Shown: piece by piece, positions 1 through 5,247 of the stretch
Position numbering within the stretch: position 1 is the stretch's first letter
Layout: each line of letters opens with the position of its first letter
Source of the DNA: Deltaproteobacteria bacterium
GTDB taxonomy: Bacteria; Desulfobacterota; DSM-4660; Desulfatiglandales; HGW-15
Assembly: GCA_020342025.1 (NCBI GenBank)
Contig: CP070840.1
Span: 490,091-495,337, forward strand
Direction: 5' to 3'
DNA: 5,247 nucleotides
Translations under genes and position numbers: made by a program
Notes under the pieces: model-generated
The model's input: only the letters and a program-made list of their open reading frames with translations
What the model was told of the DNA's origin: nothing
Database searches by the model: none

Positions 1-20
1 CGTTGTGGACACCCAAAAAA

Positions 21-25
21 GAGGG
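21..25 (+). promoter_or_regulatory. Shine-Dalgarno for the hydroxyacyl-CoA dehydrogenase gene
   Basis: GAGGG sits 5 nt upstream of ATG 31. It supports this start over the in-frame ATG at 40, whose only SD-like sequence (GGAG at 33-36) is just 3 nt away. Confidence 0.6.
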
Positions 26-30
26 TCATC

Positions 31-972
31 ATGGAGCCAATGGACCTCAAAAGGGCCTTGGTGGTTGGCGCGGGTATCATGGGGCATTCCATTGCACAGG
101 TCTTTGCGCAGGCCGGGGTTGAGGTGGATCTCGTGGATCTGAATGGGAAGATCCTGCGGCGGGCCGTGAACCTGATAAACGTAAATCTGGAGACACTGGC
201 AGACGCTGGGCGTGTCTCAAGGGGGGAACTGGAGGCCATACAGGCCCGCATTCACCCCACAACCCTGCTTCCTGCGCCGGCAGAAGGCATTGGTTTTGCC
301 ATCGAGGCCGTGTCCGAGGTCCCCGATGTAAAGAGAGAGGTGTTTTCCCAATTGGATGAATTTTGTCCAGAGGATACCGTGCTGGCGAGCAACACGTCCA
401 CGTTGGACATCTTCAGCATTGCAGAGATCAAGAGACCGGAGCGCTTGGTCGTGACCCACTGGTTCGCGCCGCCACACATCATCCCTTTGGTGGAAGTGGT
501 TCCCGGGCCGACCACCTCTCTGGCGGTGGTGGAATTTGCAGCGAAGCTCATGGAAAGGCTCGGCAAGAAGCCAGTGGTCATGAAGGCGTTTGTGCCCTCT
601 TTTATTGTGAACCGGATACAAAATAATATTTCACGGGTGGTCTGGGAGATGCTGGAAAAAGGATGGGCAACCGCTGAACAGATCGATCTGGCCGTGAAGT
701 TGAGCCTGGGGGTCCGCCTGCCTATCGTGGGGGTGGCCCAGAGTCTGGACTTTACAGGGCTCGATTTGCTTTTCGATATGATGAAGTCTCGCGGATCGGT
801 TAACCCATTTGTAGAGGAGAAGGTCAAGCGCGGGCACCTGGGTGCCAAGAGTTCGAAAGGGATTTATGATTATGGGGGTAGGAGCGAGACGGAAATCCTC
901 AAAAAGAGGGACGAACGCTATCTCAAAGTTCTTGATCAGCTTGAAAAAATAAAGGCCTTTGAACCCATATGA
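31..972 (+). CDS. L-3-hydroxyacyl-CoA dehydrogenase family protein (NAD-dependent)
   Basis: The 313-residue protein has the two-domain layout of short-chain 3-hydroxyacyl-CoA dehydrogenases, which oxidise L-3-hydroxyacyl-CoA to 3-ketoacyl-CoA with NAD in the cytoplasm. An N-terminal Rossmann domain shows GAGIMG at residues 13-18 and an acidic Asp36 at the end of beta-2, which favours NAD over NADP. Expected active-site positions are present: SNTS (120-123), His143, Glu155 in LVEVV (12 residues after the His, the usual spacing) and Asn194 in FIVNR. The C-terminal helical domain (about 190-285) ends in the usual HLGAKSSKGIYDY motif. The family HFFNP motif is changed to HWFAPP, and the following HIIPLVEVV resembles the lambda-crystallin/L-gulonate or carnitine dehydrogenase branch, so the substrate could be another 3-hydroxy acid. 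The frame is open to the window edge, but GAGGG at 21-25 lies 5 nt before ATG 31 and the Rossmann fold begins at once, so this start is preferred over ATG 40. Confidence 0.88.
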   Translation: MEPMDLKRALVVGAGIMGHSIAQVFAQAGVEVDLVDLNGKILRRAVNLINVNLETLADAGRVSRGELEAIQARIHPTTLLPAPAEGIGFAIEAVSEVPDVKREVFSQLDEFCPEDTVLASNTSTLDIFSIAEIKRPERLVVTHWFAPPHIIPLVEVVPGPTTSLAVVEFAAKLMERLGKKPVVMKAFVPSFIVNRIQNNISRVVWEMLEKGWATAEQIDLAVKLSLGVRLPIVGVAQSLDFTGLDLLFDMMKSRGSVNPFVEEKVKRGHLGAKSSKGIYDYGGRSETEILKKRDERYLKVLDQLEKIKAFEPI

Positions 973-1008
973 ACTGGTGAAGCGAAGCCACCTCACAGGC
1001 ATCGAGAT

Positions 1009-1189
1009 GGCCATGCCCCTCTTCTCAAGGCCATATCTATATTGTGAGTGATAAGTGCCCCAATATTTGAGGTTCAACGAGTGAGTTGCAGACTCCCAGA
1101 GGCTCAGGGGCGCAAACCCCAAATATTGGGTCACGGCGATGCCCGGTGGAATTTTTTTTGAGATATGGCCTCTCGAAAAAGTCATGCCC
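1009..1189. repeat. Composite nested inverted repeat (long imperfect palindrome)
   Basis: Inner arms: 1055-1074 and 1115-1134 are inverted copies matching at 18 of 20 positions, including CCCAATATTTG against CAAATATTGGG. TGAG (1082-1085) and CTCA (1103-1106) extend the pairing inside the loop. Outer arms: 1028-1038 and 1161-1171 pair perfectly over 11 bp (AGGCCATATCT against AGATATGGCCT). Weaker matching around CATG continues to about 1009 on the left and 1189 on the right. All arms are concentric, so the region could fold as one long interrupted hairpin. It may be a MITE-like or other dispersed palindromic element, or a structured leader or 3' end. I could not identify target-site duplications. 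The inverted repeats are read directly; their role is unknown. Confidence 0.75.
1115..1159 (+). terminator. Possible transcription terminator after the dehydrogenase gene (weak)
   Basis: The right arm of the strong inner hairpin (1055-1134) is followed 17 nt later by eight T (1152-1159). A small bulged stem, CAC-GG with CC-GGTG around 1132-1148, lies nearer to the T run. Neither arrangement is a clean intrinsic terminator, because the strong stem and the T tract are not adjacent. Confidence 0.25.
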
Positions 1190-1265
1190 ACACTTCATAC
1201 CCCTGAGAGGTGCAATTAAAACCGGATCTTTTGGGCGCGGATTATTTGCGATTCGTACTTCCGGG

Positions 1266-1274
1266 AAAGGAGAG
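1266..1274 (+). promoter_or_regulatory. Strong Shine-Dalgarno setting the start at 1279
   Basis: AAAGGAGAG places GGAG 6 nt before ATG 1279. This rules in favour of ATG 1279 over the in-frame GTG at 1210, which would add 23 residues (MQLKPDLLG...) with no family resemblance, inside the noncoding gap. Confidence 0.8.
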
Positions 1275-1278
1275 ATTC

Positions 1279-2430
1279 ATGGCCAGGAAAATACTCAAAA
1301 CAAAGCTATGCGACATGCTGGGGATTGAATATCCGATCCTGAGCGCAGGGATGGGGCCCACACTCATTGGAGAGAACACGGGGGCCCCGGTGGAACTGGT
1401 GGTGGCCGTTTCAGAGGCAGGGGGACTGGGTGTGCTCGGGGGAAGCGGCTTTACCGTGGAGGAGCTCCGAGCGGCCATTCGGGAAATCAAGGCCCAGACA
1501 GACAAACCCTATGGGGTCGATCTGCTTCTTCCGAGACGCTTTGCCTCTCGCGGCTTGGATATGGATGGCGTTGAAAAGCTGCCCCTCAGCCAGGTACTGG
1601 AGACATTGCCGAAGGCACATCTGGAGTGGTTCAAGAAGGTGAAGGAGGAAATGGGGCTCCCTGACACCGATGTGATGTTGAAGCTGAACACGACCACCAT
1701 GCGTCCCGAGGAGTCCATAGAAGTCTGTATCGAAGAAAAGGTCCCTCTTTTTTGTGCGGGTCTGGGAAATCCCGGCTTTATGGTGGAGGAGGCCCATGCC
1801 GTGGGGATGAAGGTCCTGGGGATTACGGGAAATACAAAGAATGCCCGTCGGATAGCGGAGTCAGGCGTCGATCTCCTGGTGGCCCAAGGACACGAGGGGG
1901 GAGGGCACACGGGAAGAATCGGGACCATGGCCCTGTTGCCCCAGGCCATCGACGCAGCAGCTCCCGTGCCGGTCCTGGCTGCCGGTGGCATCGGGGATGG
2001 CCGGGGTGTGGCGGCCGCATTGGCCATGGGTTGTGTGGGCGTCTGGGTGGGTACCCGTTTTCTGGCCACAAAGGAGGGGGGCGCCTTGGAGGTCAATAAG
2101 GAGCGCATCCTCAAATCCACGGATGAGGACACCCGTGTCAGTACGGCCTACACCGGCAAGACGTTGCGGGCAAGCCTGAACAAATTCCACAGGCTCTGGG
2201 ACTCTTCAGGGCTGGATCCCCTCCCTTTCCCGACCCAGGTCCTGATCTCTTCCGCGCTGCTCTGGGGCTTTCTTGAGGGCAATAAGACGGACTACGTGGG
2301 TGGCCTGGCAGGGCAGATCTCGGGGCTTATTCAGGATATTAAACCGGCCCGGCAGGTTCTGGAGGAGATGGTGGAAGAGACGGTGGAGATTCTGACAAAG
2401 AGATTACCGAAGAACGTGGTTGCGAGATGA
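1279..2430 (+). CDS. Nitronate monooxygenase / FabK-like FMN-dependent oxidoreductase
   Basis: This 383-residue TIM-barrel flavoprotein belongs to the 2-nitropropane dioxygenase family, which includes nitronate monooxygenases, FabK enoyl-ACP reductases and the IpdC-type enzymes of steroid-ring degradation. Family signs: an N-terminal IEYPILSAGMG strand (16-26), AVSEAGGLGVLGG (43-55), GHEGGGHTG (204-212) with the conserved active-site His210, AAGGIGDGRG (234-243) and VGVWVGTRF (253-261) for FMN phosphate. The C-terminus has GGLAGQISGLIQDIKPA followed by a helix, a tail I recall from acyl-CoA-linked members such as IpdC. The protein is longer than FabK or typical NMO (about 310-360). Extra sequence lies around residues 27-36 and 84-130, a charged stretch that could form a lid. 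The first gene of an overlapping trio, it shares ATGA with the SDR. Given its neighbours, an enoyl- or ketoacyl-CoA substrate is more likely than nitronate, but this is inference. Confidence 0.85.
   Translation: MARKILKTKLCDMLGIEYPILSAGMGPTLIGENTGAPVELVVAVSEAGGLGVLGGSGFTVEELRAAIREIKAQTDKPYGVDLLLPRRFASRGLDMDGVEKLPLSQVLETLPKAHLEWFKKVKEEMGLPDTDVMLKLNTTTMRPEESIEVCIEEKVPLFCAGLGNPGFMVEEAHAVGMKVLGITGNTKNARRIAESGVDLLVAQGHEGGGHTGRIGTMALLPQAIDAAAPVPVLAAGGIGDGRGVAAALAMGCVGVWVGTRFLATKEGGALEVNKERILKSTDEDTRVSTAYTGKTLRASLNKFHRLWDSSGLDPLPFPTQVLISSALLWGFLEGNKTDYVGGLAGQISGLIQDIKPARQVLEEMVEETVEILTKRLPKNVVAR
2427..2430 (+). other. ATGA start-stop overlap (translational coupling)
   Basis: The ATG of the SDR overlaps the TGA of the FMN oxidoreductase by 4 bases. 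Upstream of this ATG there is only a weak SD-like sequence, so translation probably depends on ribosomes finishing the preceding gene. Confidence 0.75.
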
Positions 2431-3254
2431 AAAAATTCAAGGATAGCGTGGCCATTGTGACCGGTGGGGCGTCTGGTATAGGGCGCGCGCTAGGGCAAGA
2501 ACTGGCCCGGCGGGGCGCGCTTGTCATAATGGTGGACATCCAGACAGAGCTGCTCGAGGAAGCTGTTCTGTCTATAACGCAGGCCGGTCATAAGGCTGAA
2601 GGCGTAGACCTGGATGTCACCGATTTCCAGGCTGTAAAGGGATTGGTGGAAAATACCGCTGCCCGACACGGCCGGCTGGATTACATCTTCAACAACGCAG
2701 GTATCGGGGTGGGTGGAGAAGTTCGAGATGTTTCCATTGATGACTGGCGTGACGTGCTTGATGTGAATCTTTTCGGCGTCGTCCATGGCGTGGCCGCGGC
2801 ATACCCGCTCATGGTCGAGCAAGGCCACGGGCATATTATAAACACCGCGTCTATTGAAGGTTTGATTCCCTTTCCGGGGACAGTTAGCTATGTGGCGAGC
2901 AAATATGGTGTGGTGGGCCTCTCAAATGCGCTGCGGGTGGAGGGCGCAGACCTTGGTGTGAATGTGAGTGTGGTTTGCCCGGGATACATCAAAACGGCCA
3001 TTTTTCATACGAGCAAGTTGATCAAGATAGACCGCGAAAAAATGCTCAAGTCCCTCCCTCACCGATTTGGAATAACGCCTGAGGAGTGCGCTTCAGTGAT
3101 TCTGCGCGGCGTGGAGCGCAACAAGGCAATCATTCTGGTGACGGGCCTTGCGAAGATCTTATGGTGGCTGCACCGGATCCACCCGGGATGGATACTCTGG
3201 ATGATGGGGCGAAAAATAAGGGAAGCTCGTGAAGAGATGAGGATAGAAGATTGA
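2427..3254 (+). CDS. Classical short-chain dehydrogenase/reductase with hydrophobic C-terminal tail
   Basis: This 275-residue SDR oxidises or reduces an alcohol/ketone pair with a nicotinamide cofactor. Visible motifs: TGGASGIG (12-19) for cofactor binding, Asp37 after beta-2 (suggests NAD(H)), DLDVTD (61-66), NNAG (89-92), Asn114, catalytic Ser142, Tyr155 and Lys159 in YVASK, and CPGYIKT (184-190). The catalytic tetrad is complete. After the SDR core, residues 234-260 are rich in Trp, Leu, Ile and Met (ILWWLHRIHPGWILWMMG), followed by a basic/acidic helix. This looks like a membrane-associating tail rather than the usual short SDR end. The gene is locked between its neighbours: start overlapping the FMN oxidoreductase stop, and stop inside the leader of the MBL gene. 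The substrate cannot be inferred from sequence; a lipid or acyl-derived ketone would suit the tail and the context. Confidence 0.9.
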   Translation: MKKFKDSVAIVTGGASGIGRALGQELARRGALVIMVDIQTELLEEAVLSITQAGHKAEGVDLDVTDFQAVKGLVENTAARHGRLDYIFNNAGIGVGGEVRDVSIDDWRDVLDVNLFGVVHGVAAAYPLMVEQGHGHIINTASIEGLIPFPGTVSYVASKYGVVGLSNALRVEGADLGVNVSVVCPGYIKTAIFHTSKLIKIDREKMLKSLPHRFGITPEECASVILRGVERNKAIILVTGLAKILWWLHRIHPGWILWMMGRKIREAREEMRIED

Positions 3255-3260
3255 GAGGGG
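3254..3260 (+). promoter_or_regulatory. Shine-Dalgarno for the MBL-fold gene, overlapping the SDR stop
   Basis: AGAGGGG ends 5 nt before ATG 3266 and begins on the last base of the SDR stop codon. It favours ATG 3266 over in-frame TTG 3251 or GTG 3260, neither of which has an SD at suitable spacing, and indicates coupled translation with the SDR. Confidence 0.65.
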
Positions 3261-3265
3261 TGTCA

Positions 3266-4711
3266 ATGAAACTGAGAATCTTAGCCCTGATTGAATTTCT
3301 CGTGATCGTGGTATTGGCCGTGGCGCTGGTGGCCCAATTCATTTCCCTAAAACAGACGAAGGCCGTTGTGCGTGAGCCAGAGACGCCGGGAGAGTCCACT
3401 CTGCGTTATACCCCGCCACCCCCTCCCAAATTCTCAGTGCTCGGTATCAAGAAGCTGGTCGAGTTGAAAAGGACCTTTACCCCACGCGTGACCAAGATCA
3501 CCGATTGCATTTATTATGCGAGCGGATATGCCATCGGGGGCGTTCAAATGGTCATTACCGATGAAGGGCTGGTCATTATAGACACCACCGAGAGCAAGGA
3601 GGCGGCGAGGGAAATTCTTGGGGAGTTCAGAAAGATCACGGACAAGCCCATCAGATACGTCATCTATACGCACGGCCATATGGATCATATCTGCGGTTCC
3701 AAAGTGTTCATGGAGAAGGGGACTGAGGTCATCGCCACAGAGGATGCCGTGAAATTCTTGAGAAAGGACTTTGGGTGGCTGGGTGAGTTCCACCGTCGAA
3801 GCCGTCACAATCAGTTAGGCGACCTCGCCGAGGCGTATGCCCGAAAAATCCCCTTCAATTCACCCTTTCGCCTGCCAACCCTGACGGAAGGCAAGGATTT
3901 CGTCTGGCCCACCATCACTTTTGATCAGGCATATTCCTTTGTTCTGGGCGGAAAGAGATTCGAATTGTACCATACGATGGGTGAAACACCAGACCACTTG
4001 ATGGTCTGGTTGCCCGATGAAAAGGCCCTGTTCTGCGGCGACCTTTATTATCTGAGCTTCCCCAATCTTTCCAGTCCCATGCTGGAACCGCGGCCTGTTC
4101 AAGGTTGGTATGAGTCCCTGGAGCGCATGATCGCCATGGAAGCTGAGTATCTCATTCCGGGGCACACCGCAGCCCTTACCGGCGCGGCCAACGTTCGGGA
4201 GACCCTGACCCATCGCGTGCGGGCTATTCGCTATGTGTATGAAGAGAGCATAAAGTGCATTAATGAAGGGAGGAGCGTGGAGGCGGCGGTACAGGCCATC
4301 AAACTTCCGGAGGAACTGGCCCCAATGAAGCAGCTTGAAGAGGGATACGGTCGGGTTGAATGGGCCGTGCGGGGTATCTACCAGGGTGAGACCGGGTGGT
4401 ACGACGGCCGGGGCACCCACTTGAATCCGCTGCCGCCCGGTTACCGTGCCCGGGAACTGGTGACACTGGCTGGAGGTGCGGACAAGATACTGGCGCGGGC
4501 CATAGACCTGCAAGACAAGGGTGAGCACCAGCTTGTTTGCGAGCTCTGCGACATTGTCCTGGAAGCCAACTCCCAAGATAAATTGGCCCACATGGTCAAG
4601 GCCAATTCATTAGAATACCTGGCGTATGCCAGCGGCAATTTGAATATGTTCGGCTTCTATCGCTCGGCCGCCTCCCTCGAACTCCAGGGAGCGGGAGTAA
4701 AGCCTGAATAA
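3266..4711 (+). CDS. Membrane-anchored MBL-fold alkylsulfatase-like metallohydrolase
   Basis: The 481-residue protein begins with one hydrophobic helix (about 5-27) and a Pro-rich linker (TPPPPPK, 49-55), so it is probably an inner-membrane-anchored enzyme facing the periplasm; an uncleaved signal anchor fits better than a lipobox, which is absent. The metallo-beta-lactamase domain (about 75-305) has THGHMDH (135-141), giving ligands His136, His138, Asp140 and His141, then Glu240 in GETPDH, Asp259 in CGDLYY and His300 in PGHT. The next section (about 311-475) matches the alkylsulfatase dimerisation domain: GIYQGETGWYDG, NPLPP, GGADKILARA and KGEHQLVCEL. Alkylsulfatases such as SdsA1 hydrolyse alkyl sulfate esters to an alcohol and sulfate. 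Those enzymes are about 600-660 residues with an SCP2-like C-terminal domain, which is missing here, and as I recall they have a Glu where Asp259 lies. A different ester or thioester substrate is possible. This is the last gene of the plus-strand cluster. Confidence 0.82.
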   Translation: MKLRILALIEFLVIVVLAVALVAQFISLKQTKAVVREPETPGESTLRYTPPPPPKFSVLGIKKLVELKRTFTPRVTKITDCIYYASGYAIGGVQMVITDEGLVIIDTTESKEAAREILGEFRKITDKPIRYVIYTHGHMDHICGSKVFMEKGTEVIATEDAVKFLRKDFGWLGEFHRRSRHNQLGDLAEAYARKIPFNSPFRLPTLTEGKDFVWPTITFDQAYSFVLGGKRFELYHTMGETPDHLMVWLPDEKALFCGDLYYLSFPNLSSPMLEPRPVQGWYESLERMIAMEAEYLIPGHTAALTGAANVRETLTHRVRAIRYVYEESIKCINEGRSVEAAVQAIKLPEELAPMKQLEEGYGRVEWAVRGIYQGETGWYDGRGTHLNPLPPGYRARELVTLAGGADKILARAIDLQDKGEHQLVCELCDIVLEANSQDKLAHMVKANSLEYLAYASGNLNMFGFYRSAASLELQGAGVKPE

Positions 4712-4753
4712 GGGGAATGGGTGTCTGCCCCCTCTCCGCGCGTTGATGACCCA
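4712..4753. other. Convergent intergenic gap with short hairpins, no clear terminator
   Basis: The 42 bp between the two stop codons contain GGGG (4712-4715) able to pair with CCCC (4729-4732), a nested GGG/CCC pair (4719-4721 with 4728-4730), and TGATG/CATCA (4744-4748 with 4752-4756) overlapping the minus-strand stop. None is followed by a T tract in either direction, so termination here is not demonstrated. Confidence 0.35.
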
Positions 4754-5247
4754 TCAGGTGTTGGCCAGGGTCCCCCCGTCCACGTAAATGGATTCTCCGG
4801 TGATAAAGCTGGAGTCTTCTGAACAGAGGAACAGGACCGCGCCAACGATCTCCTCGGGCTCAGCCAGACGGCCCTTGGGAACCCGGGTCGTAATCATTTG
4901 CTCCAGCGACGGATTGGACCAAATGGGTTGGCTAAAGGCCGTCTTGGTCAAGCCGGGGCCCACCGCGTTCACATTCACATTAAGGGGCGCCCATTCCACG
5001 GCCATGCACTTGGTCAACATGGATAGGGCCGCCTTGCTGGCGTGGTAGACCCCCATCCCCGCACCCCCGCGAACCGCGCCCACGGTGGTGATGTTAATGA
5101 TTCTACCTCCACCCTGCTCACCCATGATCTTGGCCACGGCCCTGCTCAGCAAGAACGCGGCCTTGCAATTCACATCAAAGATCTTATCCCACCCATCTTC
5201 CCTCAGGTCCATGAGGGGTCTGAGAAAGCTCCTGGCGGCGTTGTTGA
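4754..5247 (-). CDS. Short-chain dehydrogenase/reductase, partial (5' end outside window)
   Basis: The last 163 residues of an SDR run leftward. The frame stays open beyond the apparent Met at 5210-5212: the codons up to the window edge read NNAARSFLRPL, where NNAA is the SDR NNAG position. The true start and the TGxxxGxG cofactor site are therefore off the window, and a full protein of about 250 residues is expected. Visible are the structural Asn in DVNCKAAF, YHASK with catalytic Tyr (5045-5047) and Lys (5033-5035), VGPGLTKT, RLAEPEEI and the terminal YVDGG typical of FabG-like SDRs. The catalytic Ser position, 13 residues before the Tyr, is Thr (5084-5086) within INITTVG. It converges on the MBL gene and so belongs to a different transcript. 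The substrate is unknown; it is an oxidoreductase of the 3-ketoacyl reductase/alcohol dehydrogenase type. Confidence 0.9.
   Translation of the reverse strand, partial: NNAARSFLRPLMDLREDGWDKIFDVNCKAAFLLSRAVAKIMGEQGGGRIINITTVGAVRGGAGMGVYHASKAALSMLTKCMAVEWAPLNVNVNAVGPGLTKTAFSQPIWSNPSLEQMITTRVPKGRLAEPEEIVGAVLFLCSEDSSFITGESIYVDGGTLANT

Larger units (their letters stand above)
973..1278. other. Intergenic gap holding a structured element, no supported gene
   Basis: The roughly 300 bp between the dehydrogenase and the FMN oxidoreductase hold no convincing reading frame. The short frames crossing it lack family motifs and overlap real genes. The visible content is the nested inverted repeats between 1009 and 1189, a run of eight T at 1152-1159, an 8-bp alternative pairing partner at 1200-1207 and the SD of the next gene at 1266-1274. 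I found no good -35/-10 pair or sigma-54 site, so the promoter of the downstream trio is not located, although the gap is the natural place for it. Confidence 0.6.

Noticed and set aside
252..848. Long antisense frame (198 codons) inside the dehydrogenase gene
   Set aside because: It is low-complexity Ser/Thr/Arg-rich translation typical of a shadow frame, with no family features.
1009..1189. Insertion sequence remnant
   Set aside because: No transposase fragment or convincing target-site duplication is visible, so only the inverted repeat itself is reported.
631..1191. Minus-strand frame of 186 codons across the dehydrogenase end and the gap
   Set aside because: It has no recognisable motifs, is antisense to a certain gene, and its N-terminal part merely reads the palindrome.
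1225..1255. Sigma-54-like promoter (TTGGGCGCGG with downstream TTGC)
   Set aside because: The distance between the GG and GC elements is about 2-3 bp too long for a -24/-12 promoter.
1210..1278. GTG start at 1210 extending the FMN oxidoreductase by 23 residues
   Set aside because: There is no family similarity in the extension, while ATG 1279 has a strong SD at ideal spacing and fits the usual N-terminus.
3860..4591. 243-codon minus-strand frame inside the MBL gene
   Set aside because: It is fully antisense to a gene with a clear domain match and has no motif of its own.
5210..5212. ATG 5212 (minus strand) as the true start of the SDR
   Set aside because: The in-frame upstream codons read NNAARSFLRPL, the SDR NNAG region, so the gene continues past the window edge.

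Overview
The window (about 5.2 kb, moderately GC-rich, densely coded) looks like bacterial chromosome. It carries four plus-strand genes and one minus-strand gene cut by the right edge. Every product belongs to an enzyme family used on acyl-CoA, lipid or alcohol/ketone substrates. This mix is common in Desulfobacterota-like anaerobes and other degraders of fatty, aromatic or alicyclic compounds. The taxonomic guess is an inference from gene style only; no marker gene is present.

Layout: 31-972 encodes an L-3-hydroxyacyl-CoA dehydrogenase-like protein. A gene-free gap of about 300 bp follows (973-1278), filled mostly by nested inverted repeats between about 1009 and 1189. Then comes a tightly packed trio: a nitronate monooxygenase/FabK-like FMN oxidoreductase (1279-2430), a classical SDR with a hydrophobic C-terminal tail (2427-3254, sharing ATGA with the previous gene), and a membrane-anchored metallo-beta-lactamase-fold protein of the alkylsulfatase type (3266-4711), whose SD sits over the SDR stop codon. 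After a 42-bp convergent gap, the 3' part of a second SDR lies on the minus strand (4754 to beyond 5247).

A possible joint role is oxidation or reduction of a CoA-linked or alcohol substrate: the sulfatase-like hydrolase frees an alcohol, the SDR interconverts alcohol and ketone, the FMN enzyme acts on a double bond or activated carbon, and the hydroxyacyl-CoA dehydrogenase performs a beta-oxidation step. This pathway is inferred from gene order and family membership; no substrate can be read from the sequence.

The points most worth a second look are the composite palindrome at 1009-1189 with mutually exclusive pairings, and the short alkylsulfatase-like protein, which combines a family-type Glu ligand with a generic MBL-type Asp ligand and lacks the C-terminal SCP2-like domain. 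I saw no tRNA, rRNA, CRISPR array, transposase or phage gene.
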